DNA of 30,397 nucleotides from Clostridium_AM sp964554365 (GTDB lineage Bacteria > Bacillota > Clostridia > Clostridiales > Clostridiaceae). Every line of letters starts with the position of its first letter. Positions within the stretch are counted from its first letter, which is position 1. Location: positions 1-30,397 of the forward strand of contig CAZKOJ010000035.1 in NCBI GenBank assembly GCA_964554365.1. The letters run 5' to 3'. This document shows positions 22,796 through 30,397 of the stretch, one piece after another. The notes below the pieces were generated by a model that saw only the letters and a program-made list of their open reading frames with translations, ran no database searches and was not told the DNA's origin. The position numbers were made by a program, and so were the translations under genes.

Positions 22796-24385
22796 TTACT
22801 TACTATGAAATGTAATTTTACATCTTGGGATTTGCAACACATCAAAACCAATTACAATCAGTTCGCCATTTTTTTGTAAAATCTCATTTACCATATTAAT
22901 TGGAATATCAGTCTTTGAAACAGAAACGGGTTGAATATTTTTATCTGCAAGTTGTTGTATAATATGTTCTTTTGATACCCAATTCCCCATATGTTGTGGC
23001 GTGGTGTTAAGCCATTTGGTTACTCTTGGTAATAAATCCATAACATCTAAAACTGGTGTTTCTTTTAGATAAATAATGCTCTTAACATTAGCTTCATAAT
23101 TGCTTGAACTTGGTTCAGCTTGGTATAAACGGATAGAGTTAATCTCTTCAGAGTTTTTAATTGAGGTAAAATCACTTTCTTTCAATATTGAAACTTCTTG
23201 TACTCCTAAGTTTATAAGATAATTATCAGTAGAGCCCCACAATAAATTTTGCTTATCTCTCGACAATGCTCCGATGGAATTCATCAAATTTAAAGCACTT
23301 CCTGTACCATCTAAAGTGGCCTCTCCTGATCCTGAATAAAGACTAAAACCACCCTGATCCTTAATATAATATTTTTCAAACCTATTTCTTACAATATCCT
23401 CAATTACGCTCTTAGCATTGTTTTTACTTTCAATTGAGGCATCTTTCCACAAATAAGTTGTAATTAGTTTTATTCCCTGAGATCTTGTAAGTGACCATTC
23501 ATGCTGTTCGCCTACATCGGTTTCTGCAGGCATAGGTTCAGAAATCTTTTGAAGTGTTGTTGAAAATAGCTTATCTTTATATTGCAAAGGATACTCGGGG
23601 TGGAGGTTGTTCCCATAATCATCTACAAACAATCTAACAATATGAAGAGTAGATCCCAAATCACCTGAATTTAGCAGCTCTCCATTATGTCTTAATTTTG
23701 GACCCCACAAACCTGTCTTACTATCTTGATTCTCATAAAGCCATTTTAATAGGCATTGTTTCCACTCTGCAGAAAAGGTATATAAATTATTACGTTCAAA
23801 ATCATTATAGTAGCATATTTGAGATATCGCCATATAAGGTGTTCTTGGTAATTTAGAGACTATAGTTCCAACGTCATGTAAATCATCCAAAAATACCTTT
23901 AGCTTTTCACTGGTATTAATTTGGTCCAAAAACTTTAATGAATATTTAAGACGAAGAGGCTGTCCAGTCTCTTTTGCTAAATTCTCAAGATGCTCCAACA
24001 TATCTAGCGAAGGAGAAATATAAGTGCAAAGTGGATAAGAGTCATCCATAAACGCACCAGTTCTAGGATTTTGAAGACCCAGGTAAAATTCCAACTCCTC
24101 CTTTTTATTTGTAAATTTAGGTACTTTAATTAACCCTTCTTTAGACTTTAATTGTTTATATAATTTACTTTGCTTAGACAATGCAGTGATATAGTCTCCT
24201 TTATCAAGATAATAGGCACATCCAATCATTTTAAATTCAAATTCACCCATGTAGTAACCTTCTGATTGAAGTTTTGCATTTAATTTAAACATTTCTGAAG
24301 TTAACTTAACACTTCTATGGATATAAATACCTAATGAAATTAGGAGAATAGCCACCACTATAGCGATTAAATGTTTTCTTTTCAC
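22796..24385 (-). CDS. membrane-anchored protein, possible alpha/alpha-toroid fold, unknown function
   Basis: 529 residues. One N-terminal membrane anchor (about 5-22, KHLIAIVVAILLISLGIYIH), then an extracytoplasmic body. The body has helical repeats with patterns seen in terpenoid-cyclase/toroid proteins: FYLGLQNPRTGAFMDDSYPL, WLYENQDSKTGLWGP, and YYIKDQGGFSLYSGSGEATL, each a helix leading to a Gly-rich turn with an aromatic (QD.KTG.WG, QGGFS). The last 90 residues lie outside the repeats. It lies 187 bases upstream of the response regulator, same strand. No family was recognised with certainty and no catalytic residue can be named. The toroid assignment is an inference from repeat spacing. 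Confidence 0.6.
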   Translation of the reverse strand: MKRKHLIAIVVAILLISLGIYIHRSVKLTSEMFKLNAKLQSEGYYMGEFEFKMIGCAYYLDKGDYITALSKQSKLYKQLKSKEGLIKVPKFTNKKEELEFYLGLQNPRTGAFMDDSYPLCTYISPSLDMLEHLENLAKETGQPLRLKYSLKFLDQINTSEKLKVFLDDLHDVGTIVSKLPRTPYMAISQICYYNDFERNNLYTFSAEWKQCLLKWLYENQDSKTGLWGPKLRHNGELLNSGDLGSTLHIVRLFVDDYGNNLHPEYPLQYKDKLFSTTLQKISEPMPAETDVGEQHEWSLTRSQGIKLITTYLWKDASIESKNNAKSVIEDIVRNRFEKYYIKDQGGFSLYSGSGEATLDGTGSALNLMNSIGALSRDKQNLLWGSTDNYLINLGVQEVSILKESDFTSIKNSEEINSIRLYQAEPSSSNYEANVKSIIYLKETPVLDVMDLLPRVTKWLNTTPQHMGNWVSKEHIIQQLADKNIQPVSVSKTDIPINMVNEILQKNGELIVIGFDVLQIPRCKITFHSK

Positions 24386-24712
24386 TATTTATACCTTCCT
24401 CCTCAAATTAATTTGTAGTTTCAGTATAGAAGGTAAATACTAAGATTTTATATAAAAAATTCTTAAGAATTATTAATTTTTCCATAAATTTTATCATGAT
24501 AATAAATAATCTTTAAGTATAAACAATTAAATATAATGGACTTTGCTGAAAAAAATTAGAAATTATAGTACTTATGAAACAGGTTTTTCACCTTTCAATT
24601 AAATTTTTATGCAATTCAAACTTGATAAAATCAAAAAACCATATCAAATTTCTCCAATACGCTCATCATGTATCTCACTTCTACACTAAAAAGCTCACAT
24701 TATTTATTGTAA

Positions 24713-24720
24713 GGTTCACC
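24713..24720 (+). repeat. GGTTCACC dispersed motif
   Basis: GGTTCACC preceded by GCTCACATTATTTATTGTAA, another occurrence of the core at 14658, 19473 and 29768. The gap 24386-24976 (591 bases) otherwise holds the promoter area of the 529-residue gene and the terminator at 24775-24816; a 75-codon plus-strand frame there has no ribosome site and is not called. Confidence 0.4.
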
Positions 24721-24774
24721 GTAACGAGTATAACGTGGACTTTTTTAATTACTTCTTTATTTAAGAAAAGCAAT

Positions 24775-24816
24775 GGAGGTGTTCCAAAACTAAGTAATTA
24801 GTTGAGAAACACCACC
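24775..24816. terminator. terminator hairpin
   Basis: GGAGGTGTT (24775-24783) pairs with AACACCACC (24808-24816) with one mismatch, followed on the plus strand by TTTTCTATTATTATT. On the minus strand a TTTTCTT run follows, so it could end the transcript from the C45-family gene 160 bases upstream. Confidence 0.7.
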
Positions 24817-24976
24817 TTTTCTATTATTATTCATTTATAACGTATTTAAAATATTCTGTTCATATATGCGGATACAATTTTATCAGGATTTAAACTGTTT
24901 GAACTAGTTTATTAAGGCCCGGGATTCACTGAATTCTTGCTTTAAACTTGTAGAAAATTTCGTAAGTCCCTGTCTT

Positions 24977-26032
24977 CTAAAACTCATACCGTACATACTC
25001 GTATTCGCAGGGATTGCCGGCGGCTATATATATAGCCCCTTCCTCAGGCACCATGATAAATGATGCAAGTGTTGTCGATGATATTGGGACCGTAGGATCA
25101 ATGTGTCGGCATATGGAATATGGATTTTTGTCGTGATCGGCCAGGATTTTCTTAATGAATTCAATATTTATGTGCCCATAATGCTGATCCACTAAACTAC
25201 GAATTCTATCTAATCGATGGTAGCTGTCGGGCTGTAATTGTGGTGCAGTGTCCTCTCCCTTGAAACGTTCTGTAAGATAATGATTTGAGTGCAACATTAT
25301 ATCTCTTTCTGGATATAGAAGTTCAAAATCGTTATGAATACTCTCAATACCGAACATATGCCCATTTATATCAGCTAAATGATAGTAGCCAAGACCACGG
25401 GCAACTTGTTTAAGAATATCCATGGCATCGTGGATATTTTTCTCCCTCATCACTCTGGAAAGGTAACAGCCCACCGGAATATTAAAGGAATAATTTTTAC
25501 CTATAGTAGCATTTGCACACATACCGATTCCGGCGGATGAAAATATGAATTCACTGGAGTTTGAAAAACTTAATATAAATTGTTGAAGACCATTGGCATG
25601 GTGAATTTTTAATAAATCTATCGGTGCTTCAGGAAGAAAATCTATATTTTGCCCCAGGATGGTTTTCCCGCCTTGCGTTGCCTTTCCTGTTGCCGCAAAT
25701 GAGGTGCACAGTCCTGAAATATTCTTATAACAGAAAGTAAGCTCATTAAAGCACTTCTGAGTAAATATTTCTTCCAAACTAAGCCCAGTAGCATCAGCCT
25801 GCCCCCGCATTATTTCAATCAGATAAGGATCAAACTCTTGAACTGCAGGGAAAAACTTCATAGCACTTAAGACAACCTCTTCCTTTGAGGCTTGGTAAAA
25901 AGACGTCATACTATTACAAATGTTTTCTGAAATTTTTAGGATATTTTCCTTACAGCCTTCCCCCCACTGCAGGCCAATTTCATAAGGAGTACCTTGGCAC
26001 TCAATAACTTTAAACTCTTTAGCATTCTTCAT
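24977..26032 (-). CDS. C45-family Ntn hydrolase / acyl-CoA:6-APA acyltransferase-like protein
   Basis: 351 residues from the ATG at 26032. A more upstream in-frame ATG (26050) was rejected because the ribosome site AAAGGAG is inside that extension. The family self-cleaves before a Cys that becomes the N-terminal nucleophile; here GLCTSFAATGKAT places that Cys at about residue 109, followed by the strand KTILGQNIDF with the usual Asp. The N-terminal RGQADATGLSLEEIF and the later HSNHYL and DHDKNPYSICRH are typical. Members hydrolyse or transfer acyl groups from amides, including acyl-homoserine lactones, bile salts and penicillins; the substrate is unknown. It lies downstream of, and parallel to, the PEP-synthase-like gene. 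Confidence 0.85.
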   Translation of the reverse strand: MKNAKEFKVIECQGTPYEIGLQWGEGCKENILKISENICNSMTSFYQASKEEVVLSAMKFFPAVQEFDPYLIEIMRGQADATGLSLEEIFTQKCFNELTFCYKNISGLCTSFAATGKATQGGKTILGQNIDFLPEAPIDLLKIHHANGLQQFILSFSNSSEFIFSSAGIGMCANATIGKNYSFNIPVGCYLSRVMREKNIHDAMDILKQVARGLGYYHLADINGHMFGIESIHNDFELLYPERDIMLHSNHYLTERFKGEDTAPQLQPDSYHRLDRIRSLVDQHYGHINIEFIKKILADHDKNPYSICRHIDPTVPISSTTLASFIMVPEEGAIYIAAGNPCEYEYVRYEF

Positions 26033-26151
26033 TATATTTTCTCCTTTCATTTCTGATCAAAAACCAGTTTAATCTTATTTACCTTTCATGTAATTAACTC
26101 TTCTAATCCCTTGAGTAAAGTTTTTCCCACCTAGATTGAGTTGCTTACAGA

Positions 26152-28812
26152 TTAGGTATCCTCCTTAATGTCTTCATCGGCAAGAAATATTTTACCGTTA
26201 TCTCCATCGACTACTATTGTCTGGCCCTCTTTGAGGATACCCATTACTCCTGGTATATTCACCACTGCCGGAATTCCATATTCCCTGGCCACAATGGCTC
26301 CGTGAGATAAGAAACCTCCTGTTTCCATGACAACAGCCCCAGCTTTTAAAAACAATGGCGTCCATCCTGGGTCAGTAGATGGGGCTACCATCACCTCTCC
26401 TGGCTGCAGTCGTCCTCCCTGGTCTGGATGATTGATCAGTCTAACTGATCCGGAGGCTTTCCCAGCGGCAACCGGCACCCCTAGCAGGCAATTGCTGGAA
26501 ACTCCAGTAACTGGTTCCATAAACTTTGGGGTCTCCCCGAAAATCACATCTGGCGAAGCCAGCAACTCCATTTCTCTCATCCAGTCTTTCCTTTCAGAAA
26601 TCAGAGCCTTAAGCCCCCTACCGTCCCATTCGCCACTTAATACTGAAAAAAGTTCTGACCAAGTACAGAAAAAGACGTCATGGGGTTCTTTAATGATGGC
26701 TCTTTCGAAAAAGCGACAGCCTAATTGTCTGGCAATTATTCGGTACGCATCCATTACCAATGCCAACACCGATTTGGTCTTCTCTCGCACTGCCGCCCCA
26801 GCCTGGCTCTCCCTGACCAAATCCCTTATGGAAGAGTGCTCGGAAGCTGGGACCTTGTCTTTAATCTCAAGCCAGGCCCGCCCCTGTTTCTCTTTCTGCT
26901 CCTCCCTCAGCTTACCAAGATCGGCGGTGTTCATGGTGCTCTGAATAATACCCAGCAGATAAGTCGGGTCCTCATTCCACCTGGGATTGATGATATCGAG
27001 TTCATATACCGCACGGTGCCCGTATTCTTCGATAAATTCACAAAAGGCCTGCTTGAAGGGAGAACATTCGGGTAATTTTTCCCAGGCCGACGGATCAAAA
27101 GAGGTCTCGCTCAAGTATTTGGCTGCATCGGCGTCCTTTCTTGCGATCTCAGCCAGCTCCACCAGTCTATAACCTTGGTCGGCGCTGGTGATCTCCTCCG
27201 TTCCACCTACCATCAGGGCGTTCAGCATCATAAGCTCCCGTCCCTCAAAGTATTTATTCAGGGTTTGGAGTAAAAAAATCACCGGCATGCTTCCCACAGC
27301 GGCTAAAGAGTTGAATTCCCTGGCAAGCGCCTCAGTGATCCGTCCCAACTCGTCATAGCCAGTAATAAAATCCTGGTCCGTCCAATGCTCCAGTCCGTTT
27401 CCGATTATCTTTCGAACCGAAGTTGATACCCGTTCCCAGGTCTGAGCGGCGTTTTGCCTTGCCTTGTTAACCAGCGCACCGAACTTCATTGCGCGGTCTT
27501 CAAATCCGGGCTGGGGTTCCAGATCGCCAATATCGATGGTCGGCTGGTGACCTCCCCAAAAAACATTAAACCCATCTGGTCGGCTACCCATGGAATCATA
27601 CACACTCCACTGATAAGCTGGTAAATTACAGTAAAGCCGCCCGTTATAAAAACGAGAAAACTGTATCCCAACCGGGAGCTGGTAACCTAATTCGGTAAAA
27701 CTCATATGGTGTATGATGTCAATGATGTTTTTCATCAACCGACGGTTTAGAGGCGATTGGACCATAGGTATGGCATCTCGGTAATTGCCGTTAGACCAGA
27801 TATCAGGCTGGTTCTCCAGAGCGGGGAAAGTCTTTCTAGGCATGGTAGTTACCGGCCTAGCCTGGACCAATACAAACTGTCGGCCATCATAAACCCATTC
27901 CACGTCTTGGTGCTGCTCACTGTTCCCCAGTGCATCGAAAACCCGTAACAGAAGCCGGCCAAGTTTCTCAATTTCCTTGTCCTTCAGCACCTGCTGGGAG
28001 GATACTTCCGATGACTCAATAAATTGGGTTCCCCCGTTTTCGATCCTGATGGTCAGCCCTTGCTTGCGTCCAATTTTTCTCGTCATTAACCGCGGCCCGG
28101 CGTTTATAGCTTCAGCCTTTAGATAATATGTATCCGGCTCCACTGTGCCGGCCACCACCGACTCACCCAGCCCAAAATTGGCATTAACCACCATAACATC
28201 CTGGCAACCTGACAAAAGATCGCAAGTAAAACCTACTCCAGCTGCTTGGGCTTCCACCATCTCCATGACCACCACCGCCGTTGTTACCTCATTATCGCTT
28301 ATATTCATCTTTTTGCGGTATGCCACAGCCCGGGGCGACCACAATGAGGCATAACACCCTTTCACCGCTGACAGGATGTCGTTTAAACCGCAAACATTCA
28401 GGAACGAATCATGAATGCCGGCAAAGGACGCGTTTACGGAATCCTCCGCAACTGCAGAGGATCTCACAGCCCACGATTTTTTTAATCCGCCCCAGCTATT
28501 GAGCCACCCCGATAATTCCTTGTCAATAGATGGAGGTATTGAGCCGCCCATGATCTTTCCCCTTAACTGGTCCAATCTATCTTTGACATCGGCTTCATCC
28601 AAATTCTCTAGGGTAGTCGATAAGGCAAGATTGTCAACCATTTCCTGCAATTGGTTGTGCTTGATATACTCGTCGTAAGCCTGGGCAGTAAGGACTCCTC
28701 CCTGGGGGATGCTGAAGCCATATCGGGCCAAGCGCCCTAGATTCCAGCCTTTACCTCCAACCAATGATACGCCTGACTGAAAAGCCTCTTCCCAAGTCAA
28801 AATGTACTTCAT
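26152..28812 (-). CDS. PEP-synthase / rifampicin-phosphotransferase-like enzyme
   Basis: 886 residues from the ATG at 28812, chosen over a GTG at 28821 because the AGGGGAG site is 8 bases before the ATG. ATP-grasp domain (about 1-325): GGKGWNLGRLARYGF, SWAVRSSAVAEDSVNASFAG, and QDVEWVYDGRQFVLVQARPV. Central helical region (about 330-760) with YGHRAVYELDIINPRW. Swivelling His domain at the end with GGFLSHGAIVAREYGIPAVV, the phosphorylated His at about 837. There is no C-terminal PEP-binding TIM barrel, so this is not a classical PEP synthase (about 790 residues with the barrel). The order ATP-grasp / middle / His matches rifampicin phosphotransferase (about 870 residues), which phosphorylates an antibiotic using both ATP phosphates. 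The gene starts 2 bases after the TetR stop and is visibly GC-richer than its surroundings. Confidence 0.88.
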   Translation of the reverse strand: MKYILTWEEAFQSGVSLVGGKGWNLGRLARYGFSIPQGGVLTAQAYDEYIKHNQLQEMVDNLALSTTLENLDEADVKDRLDQLRGKIMGGSIPPSIDKELSGWLNSWGGLKKSWAVRSSAVAEDSVNASFAGIHDSFLNVCGLNDILSAVKGCYASLWSPRAVAYRKKMNISDNEVTTAVVVMEMVEAQAAGVGFTCDLLSGCQDVMVVNANFGLGESVVAGTVEPDTYYLKAEAINAGPRLMTRKIGRKQGLTIRIENGGTQFIESSEVSSQQVLKDKEIEKLGRLLLRVFDALGNSEQHQDVEWVYDGRQFVLVQARPVTTMPRKTFPALENQPDIWSNGNYRDAIPMVQSPLNRRLMKNIIDIIHHMSFTELGYQLPVGIQFSRFYNGRLYCNLPAYQWSVYDSMGSRPDGFNVFWGGHQPTIDIGDLEPQPGFEDRAMKFGALVNKARQNAAQTWERVSTSVRKIIGNGLEHWTDQDFITGYDELGRITEALAREFNSLAAVGSMPVIFLLQTLNKYFEGRELMMLNALMVGGTEEITSADQGYRLVELAEIARKDADAAKYLSETSFDPSAWEKLPECSPFKQAFCEFIEEYGHRAVYELDIINPRWNEDPTYLLGIIQSTMNTADLGKLREEQKEKQGRAWLEIKDKVPASEHSSIRDLVRESQAGAAVREKTKSVLALVMDAYRIIARQLGCRFFERAIIKEPHDVFFCTWSELFSVLSGEWDGRGLKALISERKDWMREMELLASPDVIFGETPKFMEPVTGVSSNCLLGVPVAAGKASGSVRLINHPDQGGRLQPGEVMVAPSTDPGWTPLFLKAGAVVMETGGFLSHGAIVAREYGIPAVVNIPGVMGILKEGQTIVVDGDNGKIFLADEDIKEDT

Positions 28813-28814
28813 TT

Positions 28815-29483
28815 CTACCACTCCCCTTTACTTATCTGATCTAGATCGGATTTTTTAGGACCGGCTAACTGGCTAGCTGCCCCATATAGAAACAAATCTA
28901 CCAGTTTGGCTATTTCCTCATGAAGTTCAAATCTTGAGGGATCATTCAACCATTCAAAGGTCATTGTGCCACGAAGAAGATCTATATGCGTCACCAACAG
29001 TTTAATTGAGATATCCGGCCTGATTTCGCCTGCCTGCTGTCCTAGACTGATAATTTTGGTCAAAATACTCTGAGTGCCAGTTTCAGCGTTTTGAGATCCT
29101 GAGTCCTTAACCATATTTCTTAGACGGTAATTAATACATATTCCCGTAATTTCCGGGTTGTTTTCAACCCAACCATAAGCATGATTAAGGGCAGCCATCA
29201 GGCGAGACTTGGTATCTGGCATATTCTGGATAGTTTCAAAGTTCTCCCTGGCTAATTCCTGTGAAATCCCTCTTACGTATTCATCAACTATGGCCTCTTT
29301 GACTGAAAAGTAGTTATACAGGGTCTTTCTTGCGATATCTGTTTCTTCTGCTATCTGTTCCATTGTTGTATGCTTGAAACCCTGGTTCTGAAATAAATCC
29401 ATAGCAACCTTAACGATTTTCTGTCGGGTCTCCTTTTTCTTTCTCTCTATGCGGCCCTCAGCTAACATTTCCCTGGTATCCAT
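28815..29483 (-). CDS. TetR-family repressor
   Basis: 222 residues from the ATG at 29483. An in-frame ATG at 29504 was rejected because AGGAGG is inside that extension and 6 bases before the chosen start. The N-terminal helix-turn-helix is clear: TRQKIVKVAMDLFQNQGFKH, TTMEQIAEETDIARKTLYNY, then FSVKEAIVDEYVRG. The C-terminal 140 residues form the helical ligand domain with no recognised ligand motif. It is immediately upstream of the phosphotransferase-like gene, so it is autoregulated together with it. Three palindromes upstream are its likely operators. GC-richer than the rest of the window, like the downstream gene. Confidence 0.93.
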   Translation of the reverse strand: MDTREMLAEGRIERKKKETRQKIVKVAMDLFQNQGFKHTTMEQIAEETDIARKTLYNYFSVKEAIVDEYVRGISQELARENFETIQNMPDTKSRLMAALNHAYGWVENNPEITGICINYRLRNMVKDSGSQNAETGTQSILTKIISLGQQAGEIRPDISIKLLVTHIDLLRGTMTFEWLNDPSRFELHEEIAKLVDLFLYGAASQLAGPKKSDLDQISKGEW

Positions 29484-29513
29484 CTTTGCACCTCCTAAAT
29501 ACATTTAGTTAAC

Positions 29514-29562
29514 TTATACATTGTATAAATATATACAATTAGCACCTTTACACATTGTATAA
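29514..29562. promoter_or_regulatory. TetR-type operator array
   Basis: A perfect 15-base palindrome TTATACATTGTATAA lies at 29514-29528. A second copy with one change (TTACACATTGTATAA) is at 29548-29562. A third overlapping pair of arms, TTGTATA (29521-29527) with TATACAA (29532-29538), bridges them. They sit 31-79 bases before the TetR start, where the promoter must be, so repressor binding would block transcription of both genes. Confidence 0.75.
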
Positions 29563-29767
29563 AACTTATTTTAATTTTATCCCCTACCAATTCGTTTGTC
29601 AAGAGCCAAAATAACTTGAACTTTAAATAAAAGTAGTTATATAGTCTATGGAAAATTACACCAAGTAAATATCTTTCTAGGCTACAGCCTTGATGAACTA
29701 TCTAACTTTGTAACACTTATGACTACTTTGTTTCTTTTCTGGTATTAGGTTACTTCATAGATTGAGA

Positions 29768-29843
29768 GGTTCACCCTAAATAATCCTAAATTTATACATA
29801 GGAAAAACCCACGACAATACATTTCTGTACTGTCGTGGGTTTT
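29768..29843. repeat. dispersed repeat with terminator hairpin, copy 2
   Basis: Partner of 19473-19537: it opens with the same GGTTCACCCTAAATAAT and matches the first 48 bases at 43 positions, then forms its own stronger hairpin. The rest of 29505-30059 (555 bases) holds the TetR operators, this repeat and the short remnant at 29856-29990. Confidence 0.75.
29804..29843. terminator. strong terminator hairpin
   Basis: AAAACCCACGACA (29804-29816) pairs perfectly with TGTCGTGGGTTTT (29831-29843), 13 base pairs around a 14-base loop, with T-runs on both strands. It isolates the TetR promoter from the gene at the right edge. Confidence 0.85.
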
Positions 29844-29855
29844 AATGTCTAATAA

Positions 29856-29990
29856 CTATGATTTATAAATATAATCATCTCTATCTTGTTCATTCATCTT
29901 CTCAATATCAGGTTGATATACTAAAAGACAATACCTTATTTCACCAAATGTTATTACTCTTGTCAATCGATTAATTCCTTTGATAGTTAT
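29856..29990 (-). pseudogene. coding remnant, family not recognised
   Basis: Between a stop at about 29993 and the TAG at 29856-29858, the minus strand is open for about 45 codons and reads RLTRVITFGEIRYCLLVYQP, then DIEKMNEQDRDDYIYKS. The only ATG inside is near the end. The charged, low-repeat composition looks like the C-terminus of a real small protein, but no family was identified. Confidence 0.3.
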
Positions 29991-30059
29991 TCATGGTGTT
30001 TCTCGAAATGTCTCCGACAACCACCCCAGTATCCCAGCACTCATACTTGACAAGACACT

Positions 30060-30397
30060 CTAAAAAATCATCTCTCCTGGTCTATAGCCGTCAGGCAATT
30101 CTTCTTCACTTAAAAATTTAAAATTGTCATCACGTAGTATTGGTAAAAATGCTTCGTATGGAGTCCTAGGAAACTCACAAGCATAACTACTTGCTCCAAA
30201 CCACTTACCCTCTTTACTACTCAAATTCAAATCTCTTGCAAATTTTGTATGGTTTGAGCAATCATGAACTGCTAAATCCCAATTTTCTTCATCGGCTATT
30301 TTCATGAATTTCATAGTTAATTCCCTGCTCCAGATTGGAGAAATATAACCATGTCTGGAAATATACATATTTTCCCCATAATAATTGTCTATGTTAT
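30060..30397 (-). CDS. C-terminal part of a protein, possibly radical-SAM related; 5' end outside the window
   Basis: The minus-strand frame is open to the window edge: it reads NIDNYYGENMYISRHGYISP, so the Met at 30368 need not be the start. The visible 112 or so residues include DLAVHDCSNHTKFARDLN, KWFGASSYACEFPRTPYEAF and the C-terminal EELPDGYRPGEMIF. The tail resembles my recollection of C-terminal regions of radical-SAM enzymes related to pyruvate-formate-lyase activases, but the CxxxCxxC motif would lie outside the window and this call is weak. It is certainly a real protein: strongly non-random and with a sensible stop (TAG at 30060-30062). Confidence 0.6.
   Translation of the reverse strand, partial: NIDNYYGENMYISRHGYISPIWSRELTMKFMKIADEENWDLAVHDCSNHTKFARDLNLSSKEGKWFGASSYACEFPRTPYEAFLPILRDDNFKFLSEEELPDGYRPGEMIF

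Noticed and set aside
24574..24801. 75-codon plus-strand ORF ending inside a hairpin
   Set aside because: No ribosome site before the ATG, no recognisable domain, and its stop lies in the loop of the terminator at 24775-24816.
26432..26944. 170-codon ORF antisense to the PEP-synthase-like gene, with several smaller ones at 26725-28678
   Set aside because: Higher GC content makes long antisense frames common; none has a domain, and the minus-strand gene is certain.
26152..28812. Calling the enzyme a housekeeping PEP synthase (ppsA)
   Set aside because: The C-terminal PEP/pyruvate-binding barrel is missing and the gene sits with a TetR regulator, so the narrower name is not supported.
1..30397. 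CRISPR array, toxin-antitoxin pair, prophage or complete insertion sequence
   Set aside because: No regularly spaced repeats, no recognisable cas, toxin, integrase or transposase gene were found on either strand.

Overview
The window looks like a chromosomal piece of an anaerobic, low-GC Firmicute, most likely Clostridium in the strict sense. It is very AT-rich, ribosome binding sites are strong, and it carries an anaerobe's oxygen-defence set: superoxide reductase, rubrerythrins, ferritin and a ferredoxin-type 2-oxoacid oxidoreductase. No rRNA, tRNA, CRISPR array or intact insertion sequence was seen. The species cannot be named from the sequence alone.

Layout. 1-997: 5' part of an L,D-transpeptidase gene (minus), cut by the window edge. 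1291-3262: a graveyard of fragments from Bce-type peptide-antibiotic resistance modules (response regulator, FtsX permeases, a PC4/YdbC-like piece, the tail of a hydrolase). 3193-5022: a YcaO gene whose N-terminus has been replaced by antisense permease DNA. 5611-10318: a plus-strand run of ferritin-like protein, ferritin, superoxide reductase, rubrerythrin and a two-gene 2-oxoacid:ferredoxin oxidoreductase. 10461-12094: a second Bce graveyard with one intact but orphan response regulator; part of it is a near-identical direct copy of the first graveyard, about 8.8 kb away. 12289-14392: nitroreductase, cupin and HAD hydrolase (minus). 14812-19279: a heterodimeric ABC exporter divergent from a MerR regulator, with a textbook 19-bp-spacer MerR promoter. 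19631-24385: VanZ-like protein, histidine kinase, response regulator and a membrane-anchored protein of unknown function (all minus). 24977-29483: a C45/Ntn acyltransferase-like protein, a large PEP-synthase/rifampicin-phosphotransferase-like enzyme and its TetR regulator; the last two are visibly richer in G and C than everything else and look acquired. 30060-30397: C-terminal part of a gene running off the right edge.

How it fits together. Much of the window concerns surviving chemical attack: envelope and antibiotic functions (L,D-transpeptidase, Bce remnants, ABC exporter/MerR, VanZ/two-component system, RPH-like phosphotransferase/TetR) and oxygen or reactive-oxygen detoxification. The two Bce graveyards flanking the oxidative-stress block, with deletion junctions that can be read at base level, show a locus that has been duplicated and then eroded. 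The most unusual objects are the chimeric YcaO gene, the duplicated PC4-like fragment, and the TetR-controlled PEP-synthase-like enzyme that lacks the C-terminal PEP-binding barrel. No clearly new multi-gene system could be established from sequence alone.
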